Positions 1 to 12,547 of a DNA stretch of 64,000 nt are shown piece after piece (the stretch's first letter is position 1; the number at the start of each line of letters is the position of its first letter). The position numbers and the translations under genes were made by a program. The stretch is from Clavelina lepadiformis. Its lineage: Eukaryota > Chordata > Ascidiacea > Aplousobranchia > Clavelinidae. The stretch is taken from NCBI RefSeq assembly GCF_947623445.1, contig NC_135243.1, positions 23,196,479 to 23,260,478 on the forward strand, in the 5' to 3' direction. The notes under the pieces are model-generated. The model was not told the origin of the DNA, searched no databases, and saw only the letters and a program-made list of their open reading frames with translations.

Positions 1-204
1 TACTTTTTCGAATTGAAGTGCCAGCTATAATGGTATATGGTCACATGTTTTCAACGTTTTTATGAAAAACATATGTTTTCAAGCTTGAAATATAAGCTTT
101 CCATAAACCTAAGTTAACATTACAAGTCATTTAAGTAGAAATCAAACACAAAATAAACCACAACCTACAAGTACAACATCATGCAAAAATTGAAAAACAT
201 TTAC

Positions 205-3200
205 ATTTTTTGAACCAATACCACACTCCAAGCAATCCGAAAAGAACTACAGCAGATGATGCTGCAATAGCTGAAAAGAGGATGCGCTGCAAAAACAAAA
301 GCTCAAGGTTCCAGATAATATTACTGATAAAACACACTTTGAGGTCAAACATTAGTTCGTGCAAAATTCATAATACTAGCAAATTTGTCAATATAATTTT
401 GAAATGACTCCGAAAGTTTGAGTTTAAATTTATTTGTTTACAATACAAAAGATGCTAAATGAGATGCAATATACGTCTACAAACTGTTGAAAGACAGTTT
501 GACTGTGCTTCATCACTTTATCTGTTAATATTTCTAAATCCTTCGGGCAATGTTGGAAAATAGAAGTAAACAAAAGGTAACAAAATCAAAATCATACCAA
601 GAGTCAAAAAGTATACTAATCATTAGTCTAATGACTAACCATCATAGACAACAAATCACTGCTATCATAGACAACCACCACTGAAGGAGAAGTGTAATTG
701 CTTCCATTGAGGCTATGTCCACTTGTGTTTCCTTCATCTGAGGGAATTCTTTGATCTGTGGAGATATACAAGGTAGATAAAAATCAGTTTTATGTAATGT
801 AGTATGCAATGAGGAACTGTCTTGTATTGGCTCAATGCAAAGTCCTAATCTAATAATGTATGAAAAAATGATAAGATAGTAAAATAACAATATCATTTTG
901 AAAACAAGTTGATAACATTCCAATTCAGTTGTTTTAATGTTAAAATATCTAAACATAAACAGTTCTATAAACTACCACATAAACCCTCTTTTTGAACAGC
1001 ACATGTCTCTGAAAAATATTGCAGGATTCCTGTACACCACCATGGTCTAAACATCATGTGCTAAAATCTCACCAACTGGGTGAGTTGACAGAATCAGAAA
1101 GATCAAGTAAAAAAAATATTTAAACAACACCAACAGCTGGAAATGACGATTGTAAAAATGTTGCCAAACTTTTAAGCATCCCAAGCAAGTAAAAGAGGCC
1201 GAGATGACAAAACTGCAACCTGGGCTACACTAAAATGGTGTATGCCAAAGTTTGCAAATTCGGCCCAAAGTTTAATTCTATTTACCGCCTGCAACAATCC
1301 GAACAAGAACATAACTTGACAAACTAACACTGTGTCGTAGAAACCAAGAAAAATATCATAATGCAAATCTAACAAAACCAGCTATTAATCATTGCAGATT
1401 AAGCTGATAAGATGGAGACAGAAAGAAAGGGCTAAAAGGTTTAACAAATACATTTCACATCAAAAAACGAGCAGCTTAAAAACTACATAAAATCCTCAGT
1501 TTGGAAATAATAAACGACCAGTTCTCTTTTTAGCAATTGGCATGAAATTAGAACTATCATAATTATCAGGGTGCTTACACACAGGCATATTCAATAGGCT
1601 AGTTTCAATATAATAAGGTCCACTATGAACAGCTCGGATAAATGTTTAAAATAGTTAATTTTTTCCTACATACCAAAAAGTACAAACAAAACAAATCTAG
1701 CTTTAAAGGCATTCAACTGTCTATGACAAGGTTTTCAAAGTTCATTCAATTAAAACAAAATCCACATTAAGTAAACACTAGAACGACAGATGCAGTCATT
1801 TTACCCGTTTTGGAATTTTAAAATGCGATATATTTTTTTACCGAAATCACATGACTGCAAAATTTCTTGAATTTTCCTAAGTGGTAAGCAGGAATGCTCA
1901 TGCTAAGTATCAAGAATGCTAAGTAGGAACACTGCTTTCAGAAATATTTTAGAGGGTGGTTTACCTCCAACGGACGTTAGCGGTCATTTTGACCGCTCAA
2001 CAAAAACTATCGTTTCTAAGCCATTTTTCCAGCTGTTTCCGACAAATGCTCGTTGTAGATTCACCCAGTATATGCAAAACAAACTAGACAAGTTTGGCAT
2101 AAAGTTCTGGATGGTGGTTGATGTGGAATTGAAATATATCCTAAATGTTATTCCATATCTGGGGATAGACGAGTCGCGTCCATCCAAAGGCTTAGTGATA
2201 ACTTTGTCATGAATATCATGCAACCATTTATGGGCAAAGGCAGAAATGTTACAACCGACAACTTTTTCACGTCGTTTTTACTTGCCAAAGAGCTGAAAAA
2301 GAAGAAAACCAGTCTTGTTGGCACTATGAACAAGGTTAGACGTGAGAAAAAGACAAGTGGAAACTGACAAAAAGAAACCAATGACAGTGGAATTTTATAA
2401 CAAGACCAAATGTGGTGTTGTCGTGGCTGATCAAATGGCCAGGCAGTATTCAGTCAAAGCAGGCACACGTCAGTGGCCCGCTGCTGTTTTCTATAACATT
2501 TTGGATTTGGCAGGCTTCAATGCTTTTGTGCTGAATAAAAATCGAACAGGTGACAAGGTTTCAAGAAGAGATTTCATCTTTCAGCTTGCTACAGAACTAC
2601 GTGAAGATAACATCGTTGAAATATCAAGCAGAAACGTTACGATTGAAAGACCTCACACACTGCCGAACGCTCATGAAGACAGCAAAGCCAAGAATATTAA
2701 ACAGTGTGAAACAGCTGCAAACTGCGCACAAAAGAAAACCAAGAAACGTTGTTTGAAATGAAACAAAAAAGTATGTGGTAAGTGTATTGCTACGGAGCTT
2801 TTTGAATGTATTAGATGTGCGACAACGCAAATGTGAAAAATTTTCCAATTTCGTGTTCAGATTTTTGCGCATTCTTTGAAATAAAACTCTTTTTGGTGGA
2901 TCGATTGATCGAGTTATGTGACTTGAATATTTGTTCAATATTCAAGCTGCAAACAAACAACACAATTCCTAGCAAAAACGAATTTTCAGAAAAGCAAAAT
3001 GACCGCTAGTGACCGTTGAGGGTTTATCGCAACTCAGGCCGTTCTAGTGTTAAATTACCATTTCATTTCGGCATCTTTTCTGCACTTACCTAGAATCGTT
3101 AAGAGTAAGATACCATCAATGACAATGCATAGACAAACCTCTATACAGACCACAAAAGTGAATAGTATCTGCAAAAATCAGAAATTATTACATATATTCA

Positions 3201-6200
3201 AATAGCATTGAGTTTAAGCTTAAACCACGATTGATATTTGATGAAATGTAACTAACTGTGGCAACACTTGTTGTAGAAACCTGTTAATTAGTTCATGACC
3301 ATAACTTAATCACCACCATTAAGCAGATATGACAAATCAAAGCTAATGATGATCGATAAGTTTATAAACAGAACACTATAAATAAAGAAAAGCTTCAGTA
3401 TAGATAGTAACTAACAGTTTTTGCATGCTCGTCAAATTCTTCTTTATCTATCCCCACTGAGCAGCCTATGAGGAAAAAAGATACATTGTAAAAATAACTC
3501 TATGCTAGCTTAAAACACGGGTTCTAAGAGCATACTTCACCAGATATGGGTGTTTTGCCAAGTAACTTATAATATCCACTAACAGGACAAACAAATATTT
3601 TTTTGCACAGTCACAAACTATGTTAAGTTTAATTGTATCTTTCACCAACTCATCCATGATGGCAACGATAATAACCACCTTCAAAGGTAAAGGTGTAAAG
3701 GTGTTTTATAAATTCAGTTCTTGTGTTAAATCTTTCAGTCGAATTTATTTGGCTTAACAAAGCAACCGCATTATCTGCATTTAAAACAGAACTTAACACT
3801 GCTTTACCAGATTGGAGTGAAGCATGTTTGCTATGTGGTACTAAACTAGGATTGTTAAAAAAGAGAAATTTTTTTGCTTACCGGCAGCTTTCTTTGGGTC
3901 TTCCACACTCGAACCATGATTTGATTCTTTAATAGACTCATTATTATCAACATCTGCATTGGAGTTATTTTGAAGTAATGTTGATGTTTCAGATGTTGCT
4001 ACTGCAAATAAATAACATTATAATCATATCTTTGCAATGATATGACCGAAGAGTTTTCCACCTAAATTTGATTTTAGTTGTGAAGTTAACCTTTGTTTGT
4101 TTGTTCACCTACATTATATACAGTCATGGAAAAGTTGACGTAATGATTGTTCATCTCAAACAGATGATCTCAGACATCTCAACTTTACATTAAACACAAA
4201 TATTTAAAACTTGTATGAAAATGCTTTTACATACAGTGCTAGTAAGACAGAGGAATGTGGTAAATGCTAGTGAATGCTGGTACGATGGAATTTTTACCAC
4301 TTGAAGTTTCTAATCAAAAAAAGTTTCCAATCCATATAACCTTTCCGACCTATGTTCTGATCCTTTTTAAACAAACCTGCCTTTTCTTCACAACAAGCTG
4401 CTTGGTCTAAGTTTGGTTAAATACAGACAATTTAACTTCTTTATACTAATACTAAATAATTACTTGATGTTTGTGGTTTGTGTGGCCCATAAATGTTTGT
4501 CGTGTCTTTCTTGTATAATCTATAAATATTTTGGACAATGCATTTATTTGGCTAATACTTGTGTACTCCTATGATTTTAATTAATAAAAGATATGCATAT
4601 GCTTACAGCCCTTCTTGTTTTGCTTTTAATAAAATGAAAGAACGGAAGAACGCAGAAGCAGCAAAACAATGCCTCTCATTACCCGCATATGCAAATGCAA
4701 AATGCAAATAAATTTTTTGTGCAGGCACAAATTTCCCTATTTTCACGTTTCCTGCACATATTCTGTGCTGTTTTCGCACACATACTGTTCCAGAAAAAAA
4801 GAATAGATCTGACCCAAGATGAACCTTGCATCTCTAAAATCACCTTTGGTGTTTTCTCCTCGCATGTCAAAAATTTAGTTGCTTCGTAGTTATCACTGAA
4901 CTATTGTAAAGTTTTATCAAAATAACTGGCAACGTTATCCAAAAGTTGTTTATGATAGTTTAGAATGATACACAACATCACCAACTACAATGTTGTGAGA
5001 TTGACATTTTACATTATACAGTATATATATATATTCTCCTTTTAATTCATGATAATTTTAAATGAATGCAGTGCTTTCTAAGTCTTTCCGCAAGCATTAA
5101 TTCCAAAAAATACCTTCAGGTTGCTGCAAGCTCTGTTTGATTAAGACAATTTGCAAATCATCAGCAACTTCACCATTAGCTTCCTCATGATCATAGACTT
5201 CTGCTTGAACGATCATCTGAGTGGGCATTTGTTTGTCATCTCCGGCATTTGTTTGTGTATAGCTTGCTGGTAATGTTGTTACAAAAAAAATTTGACCAAA
5301 TTTAGAGTATTTCTTGTATTTTTATACTTCACTCATTCAAAAAATAACTTTATATACTCAAAAAACACACAATGAAACATATTATAGCCAATGTCATATT
5401 CTGTAAGTAAAAAAGAAAAGCTGATTGTCTGTTTACCTAACACAAAACTTATATATATCTAAAACAAATAAGTAAACCTTAAAGAAAATCTAGAATTACT
5501 TTTACATGTGAGTCTTGGGAAGAATGAACTTTTACCTTCTGGTAATTGTTTCTTGTAAGATGAAGAAATTTCGCTATTTACATTTATCTTGAGATCAGAA
5601 CTTCTTGATTTTCCTTCATTCACTGTTACCTTCATCACTGGCAAAACCAAATAAAAAATTCATATTCACAAAAGAAACCAACACAGCCAAGACACATTAA
5701 TAACTCATAGAAGAAGATGTTTTGCTAAGCTTGTCAGCTAACATTGCTAATGCTGTCAATGCTAGCATGGTGAACGCTTTCATTGAAATTGGGATTTGCA
5801 GAGGCGGTGTATACTTTTATGTATGGTGTATGTAAACAGGCGGTGTATGTAAACACAAGTAACACCACTCAATGTTGTAAAGAAATACATCTTAAGGCTT
5901 TCTAAAAAAACTATCACCTCTCCTTGTACAGAAAGATGTCACACCAGGTGTTAAATCGATGGAGAAACGCATCTTATGACAAAATATAAAAACGCATAGT
6001 GGTAGATTCAGTAGATTTATTTATTGGCATGGTTGATGAAGAAAAATGATAAATTTTAATTTTTAAAATAACGCAGCTGAATCATGCTCCAACCTTTTCC
6101 CAAGGACCGCAAAATTCTAATTACTTTTGCTGTATACCGAAATCGCATTCTCCTGCGTTAACTTTAAATATACCATAATTTTTAATCTACCTTGAAGCGT

Positions 6201-9200
6201 CTCAGAAAGATCACTGGCCGTTTCACTGGTTCTATGTTCTGGTTCATCTTTTGATGTCATTTCTGTGAAAAAGTAGTTGAAAATTTACAAGCAAGGCCGT
6301 TAAATTAAGTCATGCATTTTAAACCTTGCGTCAGCCAATGAGAGATACAACTTCCGATAAAGACACCAAGGCTTTTAGTCTCAGGCATACGGGCATACAG
6401 ACTCAATAACCTCAGACAGAAAAGAAGAAAAAGCAATTGAAGCAAATTATTACCGTAAAGTTAAAAATCATATTTCAAAATATTTTGGTTATGGTTTTTC
6501 TAAAACAAACCTACTAGATTATTTAACTTCCGAATTTTGGCTAGTTTAATAGTTCATCCCTTAAACGTTAATAACCTTAGATTTCAATGTAATAATTGGC
6601 GATTCAATTGGAAGCAAAACATTTTGAAGAGCGATTAAAACCAAGTCAGACATATAGAATCATTAAAACTTAACTTATTTCGAGTAGTAGACGACTTACT
6701 GCGTATCAATCTTTGCAAACCAAAGTAAGCAAAATATACATATTTGTCAAAAGTAAAACAGCCAAGGAGTTTAAATAAAGTATTGAAGCTCACATATTTA
6801 ATATTGATATAAAATAAAACCAAAACACGTAAAACAAACATAAATAAAACAGTTGCTAGTTCCTTGACTTTAGTATTTATTTTTCAAAACCAACTGGTGT
6901 CCAACAGTTTGTTCCTAACTCCAATATCTACTCATTGATCATCTATTGAAATTTCTTCCAAACATGATTCTTGTAAACTATACTAGCAATATAACAGTAT
7001 TGTTGCTTATTTTACCTGCATTTTCCGCTTACCTTGAAATGTTTCATCATCACCATCTGCTGGTTCATTATTCTGCTTTAAGTCTTTTACAGTCTCAGCA
7101 GCTGGAATAGATTTTAAATGCCCAGACATTTCTTGTTTCATACCTGGGGATTCCCGATTTGTGAGACTAGTGGAACCTGCATTTACTTCATATTGGATGG
7201 ATCATGGATGTGACAGAGGTTGAGGAAGATTGCTCTGTTGATTAAATGAGTTAAAGTCAGGGATAAAAATCTGTGTCAACATGCTCATATCGGATGTAAC
7301 AGTAACAGTAACTGTCAAGGAAGAGCACAAGCAAACATAATCATTTTTGTATTCATTATTTTTAATTACTAAGATATTTTTCTCCGACTTTCTCTATTTA
7401 CGTGAAGATATTTTAGCAGCGTCACTTGCAGTCCCAACAGCTCCATCTGCTGGTTCAATTTTTGGTTTTATTTTTGTGACAGTGTGAACAGCTAGAAATA
7501 ATTTTAAAATAAATCGATTATGAAAAGCATTCACAGTAAATTGTGCGCCTTGTTTTAAGCTCACATCTACTTCAGTCTCTAAACTTGTTAGGTTGTTATT
7601 TCTGTAAAGGTGTAAAGAGCAATCATGGATTTAAGTTTAATTTATACGAAATTGGTAACTTGTAAAATAACGATAAGTGATGAATGATGATACACGAGGT
7701 TAAACAATCAGCTTCTATCGTAAACATTTTGTAAAAGCACTTGAATCAAAACAACACAAATAAATATTTTAACGAAATACTCACTTGGCATGATTTGTTT
7801 TTGAATTGGGGATTCCCGGATTGTGAGAGTGGAGACACCTTCATTCACTTTATCCTGGATGGACGTTACAGAAGTTGATTGCTCTGTAAATGAAACAAGG
7901 GAAAGCACAGAGTAAAAATCTTTATCATTACACTTATCTTGGACAAAGTTCAATGAATAAACCTTTGAAAGTTAAGAGGAATAGTTTGTTTCAAACAATT
8001 AAACAACTGACCAACATATTATTAATGATATTAAATAGGTAAAAAACCTGATATTGGTGGATAATTGGTATTGGTTGTTCAGGGTATAGGTTAGTATAGC
8101 ATATGTAGTTTATCAGTGTACTGTAGTATATGTATATAGTACAGGTTAATAGGTACAAATCCTATAATTGATAATAAATCATATACCAGTTTCAACATTT
8201 GCCACTAAACCAATTTGATCAGGGAATGTCGCTTGTTTCATAGCTGGGGATTCCCGGGTTGTGAGAGTAGTGGAACCTGCATTTACTTCATCCTGGATGG
8301 ATGTGGAAGAGGTTGAGGAAGATTGCTCTGTTGGTTTAGAGAGGAAAACAATGAAAAAATTTTGATTCATTAAATACTAAGTTTATTAATGGTTTGTGTT
8401 TAAAACTTTACAATATAATAAGATTGCAACATTTGATTAAAAAGCCGAACATTGAAGCAACCGAAACACCTGATGTTGGCAAATATGCAGTAGATGGTTG
8501 TGGTCCTACTTCAAACGGAGACGAGAATTCACTCAGCTCTATTTTCACACTGCTTGGTGTCTGTTTAGCTTCCTCATTCTTTTTAAGATCAGATATGTGG
8601 TAGGTGACGTCATATTTTTTCAACGAACGCAGCTTTTCATCAATTTCATCATAGACTGGAAATCATAAAAAACAAAAAAAACAAGACAAATAAAGCAAAG
8701 AACAACACAATCATCAAACTTTATTTTCAAATGTAAATGGTACTTAATACTTAATCTAATGGCAATATACTGTAGTTATTGTATGCTTTGGATGTAGGTA
8801 TAATATGGCAGCATACACAACACGTGCTATTTACCTCGTTGTATATCTGGTCGACTCTTCACCTCAAAATCCCAGCATCGAACCATGATATCTTTCAAGA
8901 ACAAAAAAATTTGAAGATCTTCAAGTTTGTTTTTCAATGATGATTCAGCGTTGTCTAAGTATGGCTGGTATGGCTTCTGTCCTAAGCTCTTGATAACTTC
9001 GATGATTGCTCCACTGATAGGATTATCAGAAGAAAATGCAGGACGCCTGGTGAGGATTGCATAGAGCACCATCCCATAGCTTTAAAAATACAGAAAGAAA
9101 CTTGTTTTAATCTTACTTCAATGTTTTAACTTATGTTGGAAATATTTATAACAGCAAAAAATGTATAAATAATTCTTTCACTGGCTTTTCTAGCTATTTC

Positions 9201-10614
9201 ATTCACAAAAATAAGAAAACTTTTTCCCACCTATACACATCCATACTTGGCTTTTTATCACTGAGCATGTCTCTCAACAGCTCTGGTGCAGTGTAGAATG
9301 GAGTATGCTGAGTATTTGAAGTTATTGTAAAAGATCCACCTGTAGCTCCTGTTCTGGTGGCAATAGCAACAGAGCCAAAATCTGCAATCTTCACCATCAG
9401 GTCTGGTGTGAGCAGAATATTTTCTGGTTTCAGGTCGCAATGTAAGTAGGATCTCTTCTTATCATGGTGGTGCAAGTAACGTAAGCCGTCACTTATTTGA
9501 TGGGAAAATCGGAGCTTTAGGAGCAATGGAATGTCCGCTATATCTCCAGGGAGCCAGAGAAAGAAGTCCAAGTTGCCAGCTTCAGCATATTCCATGATGA
9601 TTCCAATACAATTGCTCCATTCTGTGATGCCATGAACAGCAACAATGTGTTGATGTTTGAGTCGATAAAGAACTTTCATTTCTCTCTCAACACTGAAAAT
9701 ACAAATGACACGATTAAAGTTAAGTGCCAATAAATGTTGTAAGTAAGATGAGCATAGCCTGTAACTTATGCACATAGACATCCAACTACAACCATAGTGT
9801 TAATCAAACGGAATTTTAATGAATCAAGTCAAGTCAAGTTATTGTTTCATATCCTGAGATGATTTCTAATGCTTTAAAGTTGTGATTTACAGGAATATAC
9901 TTTTTCTGCATTTTCATGGAAATCGTTTACCAAAATTCAGCTTAGATATTAAGTAGGGCTTAAAGAACATCGGATAACTTAACACCCATACAATTAAAAA
10001 CGCTACAGAATTTCGTTTATTCCAATAATTTTAATAGTTTTCAAAGTTACCTGCCCTAAAGTATAAAGTTGATACAATACACATTGATAAACTTTATGAT
10101 TTTCACAATTAATGATTCTTGTTTCATTTTCAGGGCCGACTGCATTATGTGCCAAGTCAACAAGTCACTTTATTAGGTTTTCTTATGCAAGATGTTCATA
10201 ATTCAAAACATATGTGTTTATTACTTTAATAATGCCAACATGATGAAGGAAGTGTGTGGTTGTGGAAGGAAGATTGATAACCCGTCAATTACAGATAAGA
10301 CAATACTGGAAGGTAATTGGGCCATGATTTTGAAAAATTAAACCATATTATATGTAAATATATTATTGAAAAAAAAGGGTTTCTTCTTACTTTTTCATAA
10401 CTTTTTCCATGTCTTTGGAAGGTCCTTTAACTTTAAAACATTTAGCAACGACTCTTCCCAGTTGATCGTGGATGCATCTTCTAGCTGTAGCAAAACTTCC
10501 TCTGCCCAATAAGTCCTCTTTATCCCAACTCGTCTTCAAACTAGATGCTTCGTAAGATTGAAATGACGTAGTCACTTTTGTTTTCTGTTTCGTGGCACTC
10601 AAAACTTGAGCCAT
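205..10614 (-). CDS. K1: RIPK/TKL-like non-RD protein kinase with modular tail and two TM segments (16 exons, 3' end probably beyond window)
   Basis: Exons, 5' to 3': 10614-10391, 9692-9231, 9079-8835, 8655-8470, 8327-8187, 7883-7785, 7491-7402, 7101-7033, 6262-6191, 5637-5536, 5266-5114, 4001-3882, 3465-3416, 3168-3090, 755-640, 286-205. Every junction has GT-AG ends and a matching phase, giving about 763 codons with no stop. Seen: Gly-loop GRGSFATA (residues 37-44), Lys58, HCDLKPEN (159-166), DFG (179-181), APE (210-212). The HRD arginine is Cys, so this is a non-RD kinase, as in RIPK1 and RIPK2. Residues 311-671 form an acidic, Ser/Thr-rich tail of exons that are almost all phase 1-1. TM1 is at about 671-697, a 39-residue loop with NTS, NGS and NYT sequons follows, and TM2 is at about 738-758. 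The last exon can read through to TGA at 179-181, but the donor at 204 is conserved in K3, so splicing past position 1 is likely. Inferred role: membrane-tethered signalling kinase, possibly in immunity. Confidence 0.78.
1049..1568. repeat. Interspersed repeat family R1, copy in K1 intron
   Basis: This stretch is clearly similar to 43203-43703, and part of it to 53752-54023. Shared blocks include the CAACACCAACAGCTGG stretch and the CTCAGTTTGGAAATAAT stretch. No coding potential or terminal repeats were seen. The 43203 copy lies outside the K-gene duplication, so this is a dispersed repeat, probably a MITE or SINE-like element. Confidence 0.6.
1776..3049 (+). mobile_element. Degenerate piggyBac-like transposon in a K1 intron
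   Basis: Ends are inverted: CACTAGAACG at 1776 and its complement ending at 3049. TTAA follows the right end (3050-3053); a TTAA lies 5 bp outside the left end. Plus-strand fragments at about 1916-2210, 2211-2340 and 2342-2760 match the piggyBac DDE domain in order: a KFGIKFWMVVDV segment, a GKGRNVTTDNFF segment, DQMARQYSVKAGTRQWP, and a Cys-rich tail broken by TGA. The N-terminal part is missing and the frame shifts at least twice, so the copy is dead. It sits on the opposite strand from K1, in the intron between exons 755-640 and 3168-3090. Confidence 0.82.
7153..7241 (-). pseudogene. Decayed tail exon inside K1 (copy of the exon at 8187-8327)
   Basis: The reverse complement carries the same acceptor, SSSTS-type start and RESP end as the K1 exon at 8187-8327. 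An insertion in the SIQDEVN segment puts a TGA in frame. It lies between intact exons 7402-7491 and 7033-7101. Because the neighbours are phase 1-1, skipping it keeps the frame. Confidence 0.6.
8187..10614. repeat. Duplicated kinase half of K1 (partner 14209-17075)
   Basis: The five 5' exons and parts of their introns match K2. Similarity continues downstream of the fifth exon to about 7967 here and 13976 in K2, then stops. Intron 1 is not shared in full. Confidence 0.8.
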
Positions 10615-11888
10615 GTTTGAACAAATCAGAATCCTTCAACATTTAGAAGTATTTCAAAGTTTACATACTGAAAACTTTTACTTCACTGAAAACTTAAGAA
10701 ATTATCTGACAAGCTAATGGATGTATTGGTTGGATGAATCGCATGGATGGGTTAAATTTTTTATCTGGTTTTATTTTGCTGATTATTAAACATTTCATAG
10801 ACCTCTCCTTCACAAATTTTATTTTCTATATCTGAAGCTCATTGTCTTTCTCACAAAGTAGATCAACACACGTAGGATGAGGTGTGATATGAGCGTGGTA
10901 AATGTGTATGTATGTTATCTATGTTGCGGAGGCTTGCGGTATCAATGTAAAACATCTTCTCGGCAAGCAGACACAAAAAATATGAGATAAGATAAAAAAA
11001 AATCCGCAAAAATTTACACATAAAATAAGAAATACAAACTAGCATAAGTAAAGGAAACTATTCAATGACTGACCATGAAAAGCATTTTAATAATAATGGA
11101 TTGTAAGCTGTGTAAAACACTAACAACTAAACTTCAAAGACTTTCATAGATAACCTTAGCTTCAAACATTATCGGTACTAGACTTTGTTACTTCTTAAAA
11201 ATATCGGCCAGATTGGAAAGTTTGCTGTTTTTGGGCGAGAAATCCCCGACCAAACAAGGTGAAACAACAGCCATTATATCCGCAATTAATCTTAATCCTC
11301 CGCTTAGCACTTAGCACCACTTGGCCTAGCTAATTTTCCCATCTGGAATATAACCTGAGCAGTATATCATATCGCTATCTAATTTTGCGACGTAGCCTAT
11401 TTGTGAAGAGCGTCACAGCCAACTGAGGTGCTTTACAGCCTTGGATTAATCTTTAACTTGTTAATTAGCAAACAGAAGTTCACCTCAAAAGAGTAAAATG
11501 ATAGACATCATTAACAATTGATATTCTGTTAGAATTAACCACTGTCACATTATGACCACAGTCTTCATATAAGCTAGGCTACGAGTCCATATATAGCCTA
11601 CAGAGTCTATAATACTGTTCGCACAGATATTCTGTTATGACATTGGAGTTTGTCCGTTTTTAATGCAGACAATTATAGTGATGAGCATATACAAATAAAA
11701 CTGTAATCGATAACCTGTCTGTTGGACTTGTTAACATGCCAAGAGAGTTGGTTGTCTGCCACGGTTGATAAGATTTAAAATGGGAAAGAAAAAATCAGCC
11801 AAAACTTTACCGGTACTCTATCCTTACCATGTTTTCATCTAAAAATAAACAATGGTAGCGTTACAGGGAAATAACCTTTTATGATTTG
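10615..11888. other. Intergenic spacer upstream of K1
   Basis: I see no coding exon or repeat here. It would contain the K1 promoter if the exon ending at 10614 is the first. No clear TATA box or other site could be defended. Confidence 0.4.
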
Positions 11889-12066
11889 TTGGCTCGTTAG
11901 CTGAGTCGTTGGTTGGAGAACTTGGCTTGCAATAATGCGGCATGTGTTCCGTCTTCGATACCCGAATGTGATAAACCGTTGCAATGTCCTTGGGCAAGGA
12001 ATTAACGACGCTTGCTTCTGATGAACATTCTAAATTCGATTAAAAAATAACAAAAGAAATAAAATA
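11889..12066 (+). mobile_element. tRNA-derived SINE
   Basis: A tRNA-like head has an A-box-like TTAGCTGAGTCGTTGG near 11896 and a B-box-like CTTCGATACC near 11956. These are the RNA polymerase III promoter elements expected in a SINE. It ends in an A-rich tail (12040-12066). No other copy was found in this window. Confidence 0.6.
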
Positions 12067-12547
12067 AAGAATGGCAATCTATGACAATCAGAACTTGCAC
12101 CAAAAGGCTCATGATTGGTTAGAAATAACATTCGACAAGACATAGCTATGTTACGTCATTGCTGAGAACGTTTTTACTTTCATTGCTCTATGTTTGAAAA
12201 AGCTTTAATCAGGCAAATCCACTCTTTTCTTTGCTTCGATTTCGTTTGGAAAATGGCAATAAACCGAAAATTTAAAAATGATATTTTACAATTTCTTATG
12301 TTGGCCTGCTACTATAATTGACAAATGAACGACTATAATGTTATCTTTATGGGACATATAATTGTTATAAGCATGCTAATATCTTTAAAATAGTTACTCT
12401 AATCCATTTACTTGTGATATAGCTTCACTCGCACGTACACGTTGCTGCAAGCATTCGTCCAGACTTCGATCTTACGGTTCCCAGTCCGATATTGACTTAG
12501 TAATACAGTAAAACTAACTTCATCCTGATTTTTGAGAATGAAAGATG

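Larger units (their letters stand above)
7..6795. repeat. Segmental duplication, left copy (partner 52793-60630)
   Basis: Exons, introns and many non-coding landmarks occur in the same order and orientation in both copies. Exon 640-755 and its partner 53409-53524 encode the same peptide. Differences are insertions or deletions: an R1 segment and the full piggyBac here; a hAT end, a deleted piggyBac and a Tigger insertion in the partner. Similarity fades just past 6790 and 60620. The left limit is at or beyond the window edge. Confidence 0.88.

Noticed and set aside
642-956. 104-codon minus-strand frame, identical at 53411-53725
   Set aside because: It is a shadow: the real exon 755-640 is read in another frame set by splice phase. 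Identity only reflects the recent duplication.
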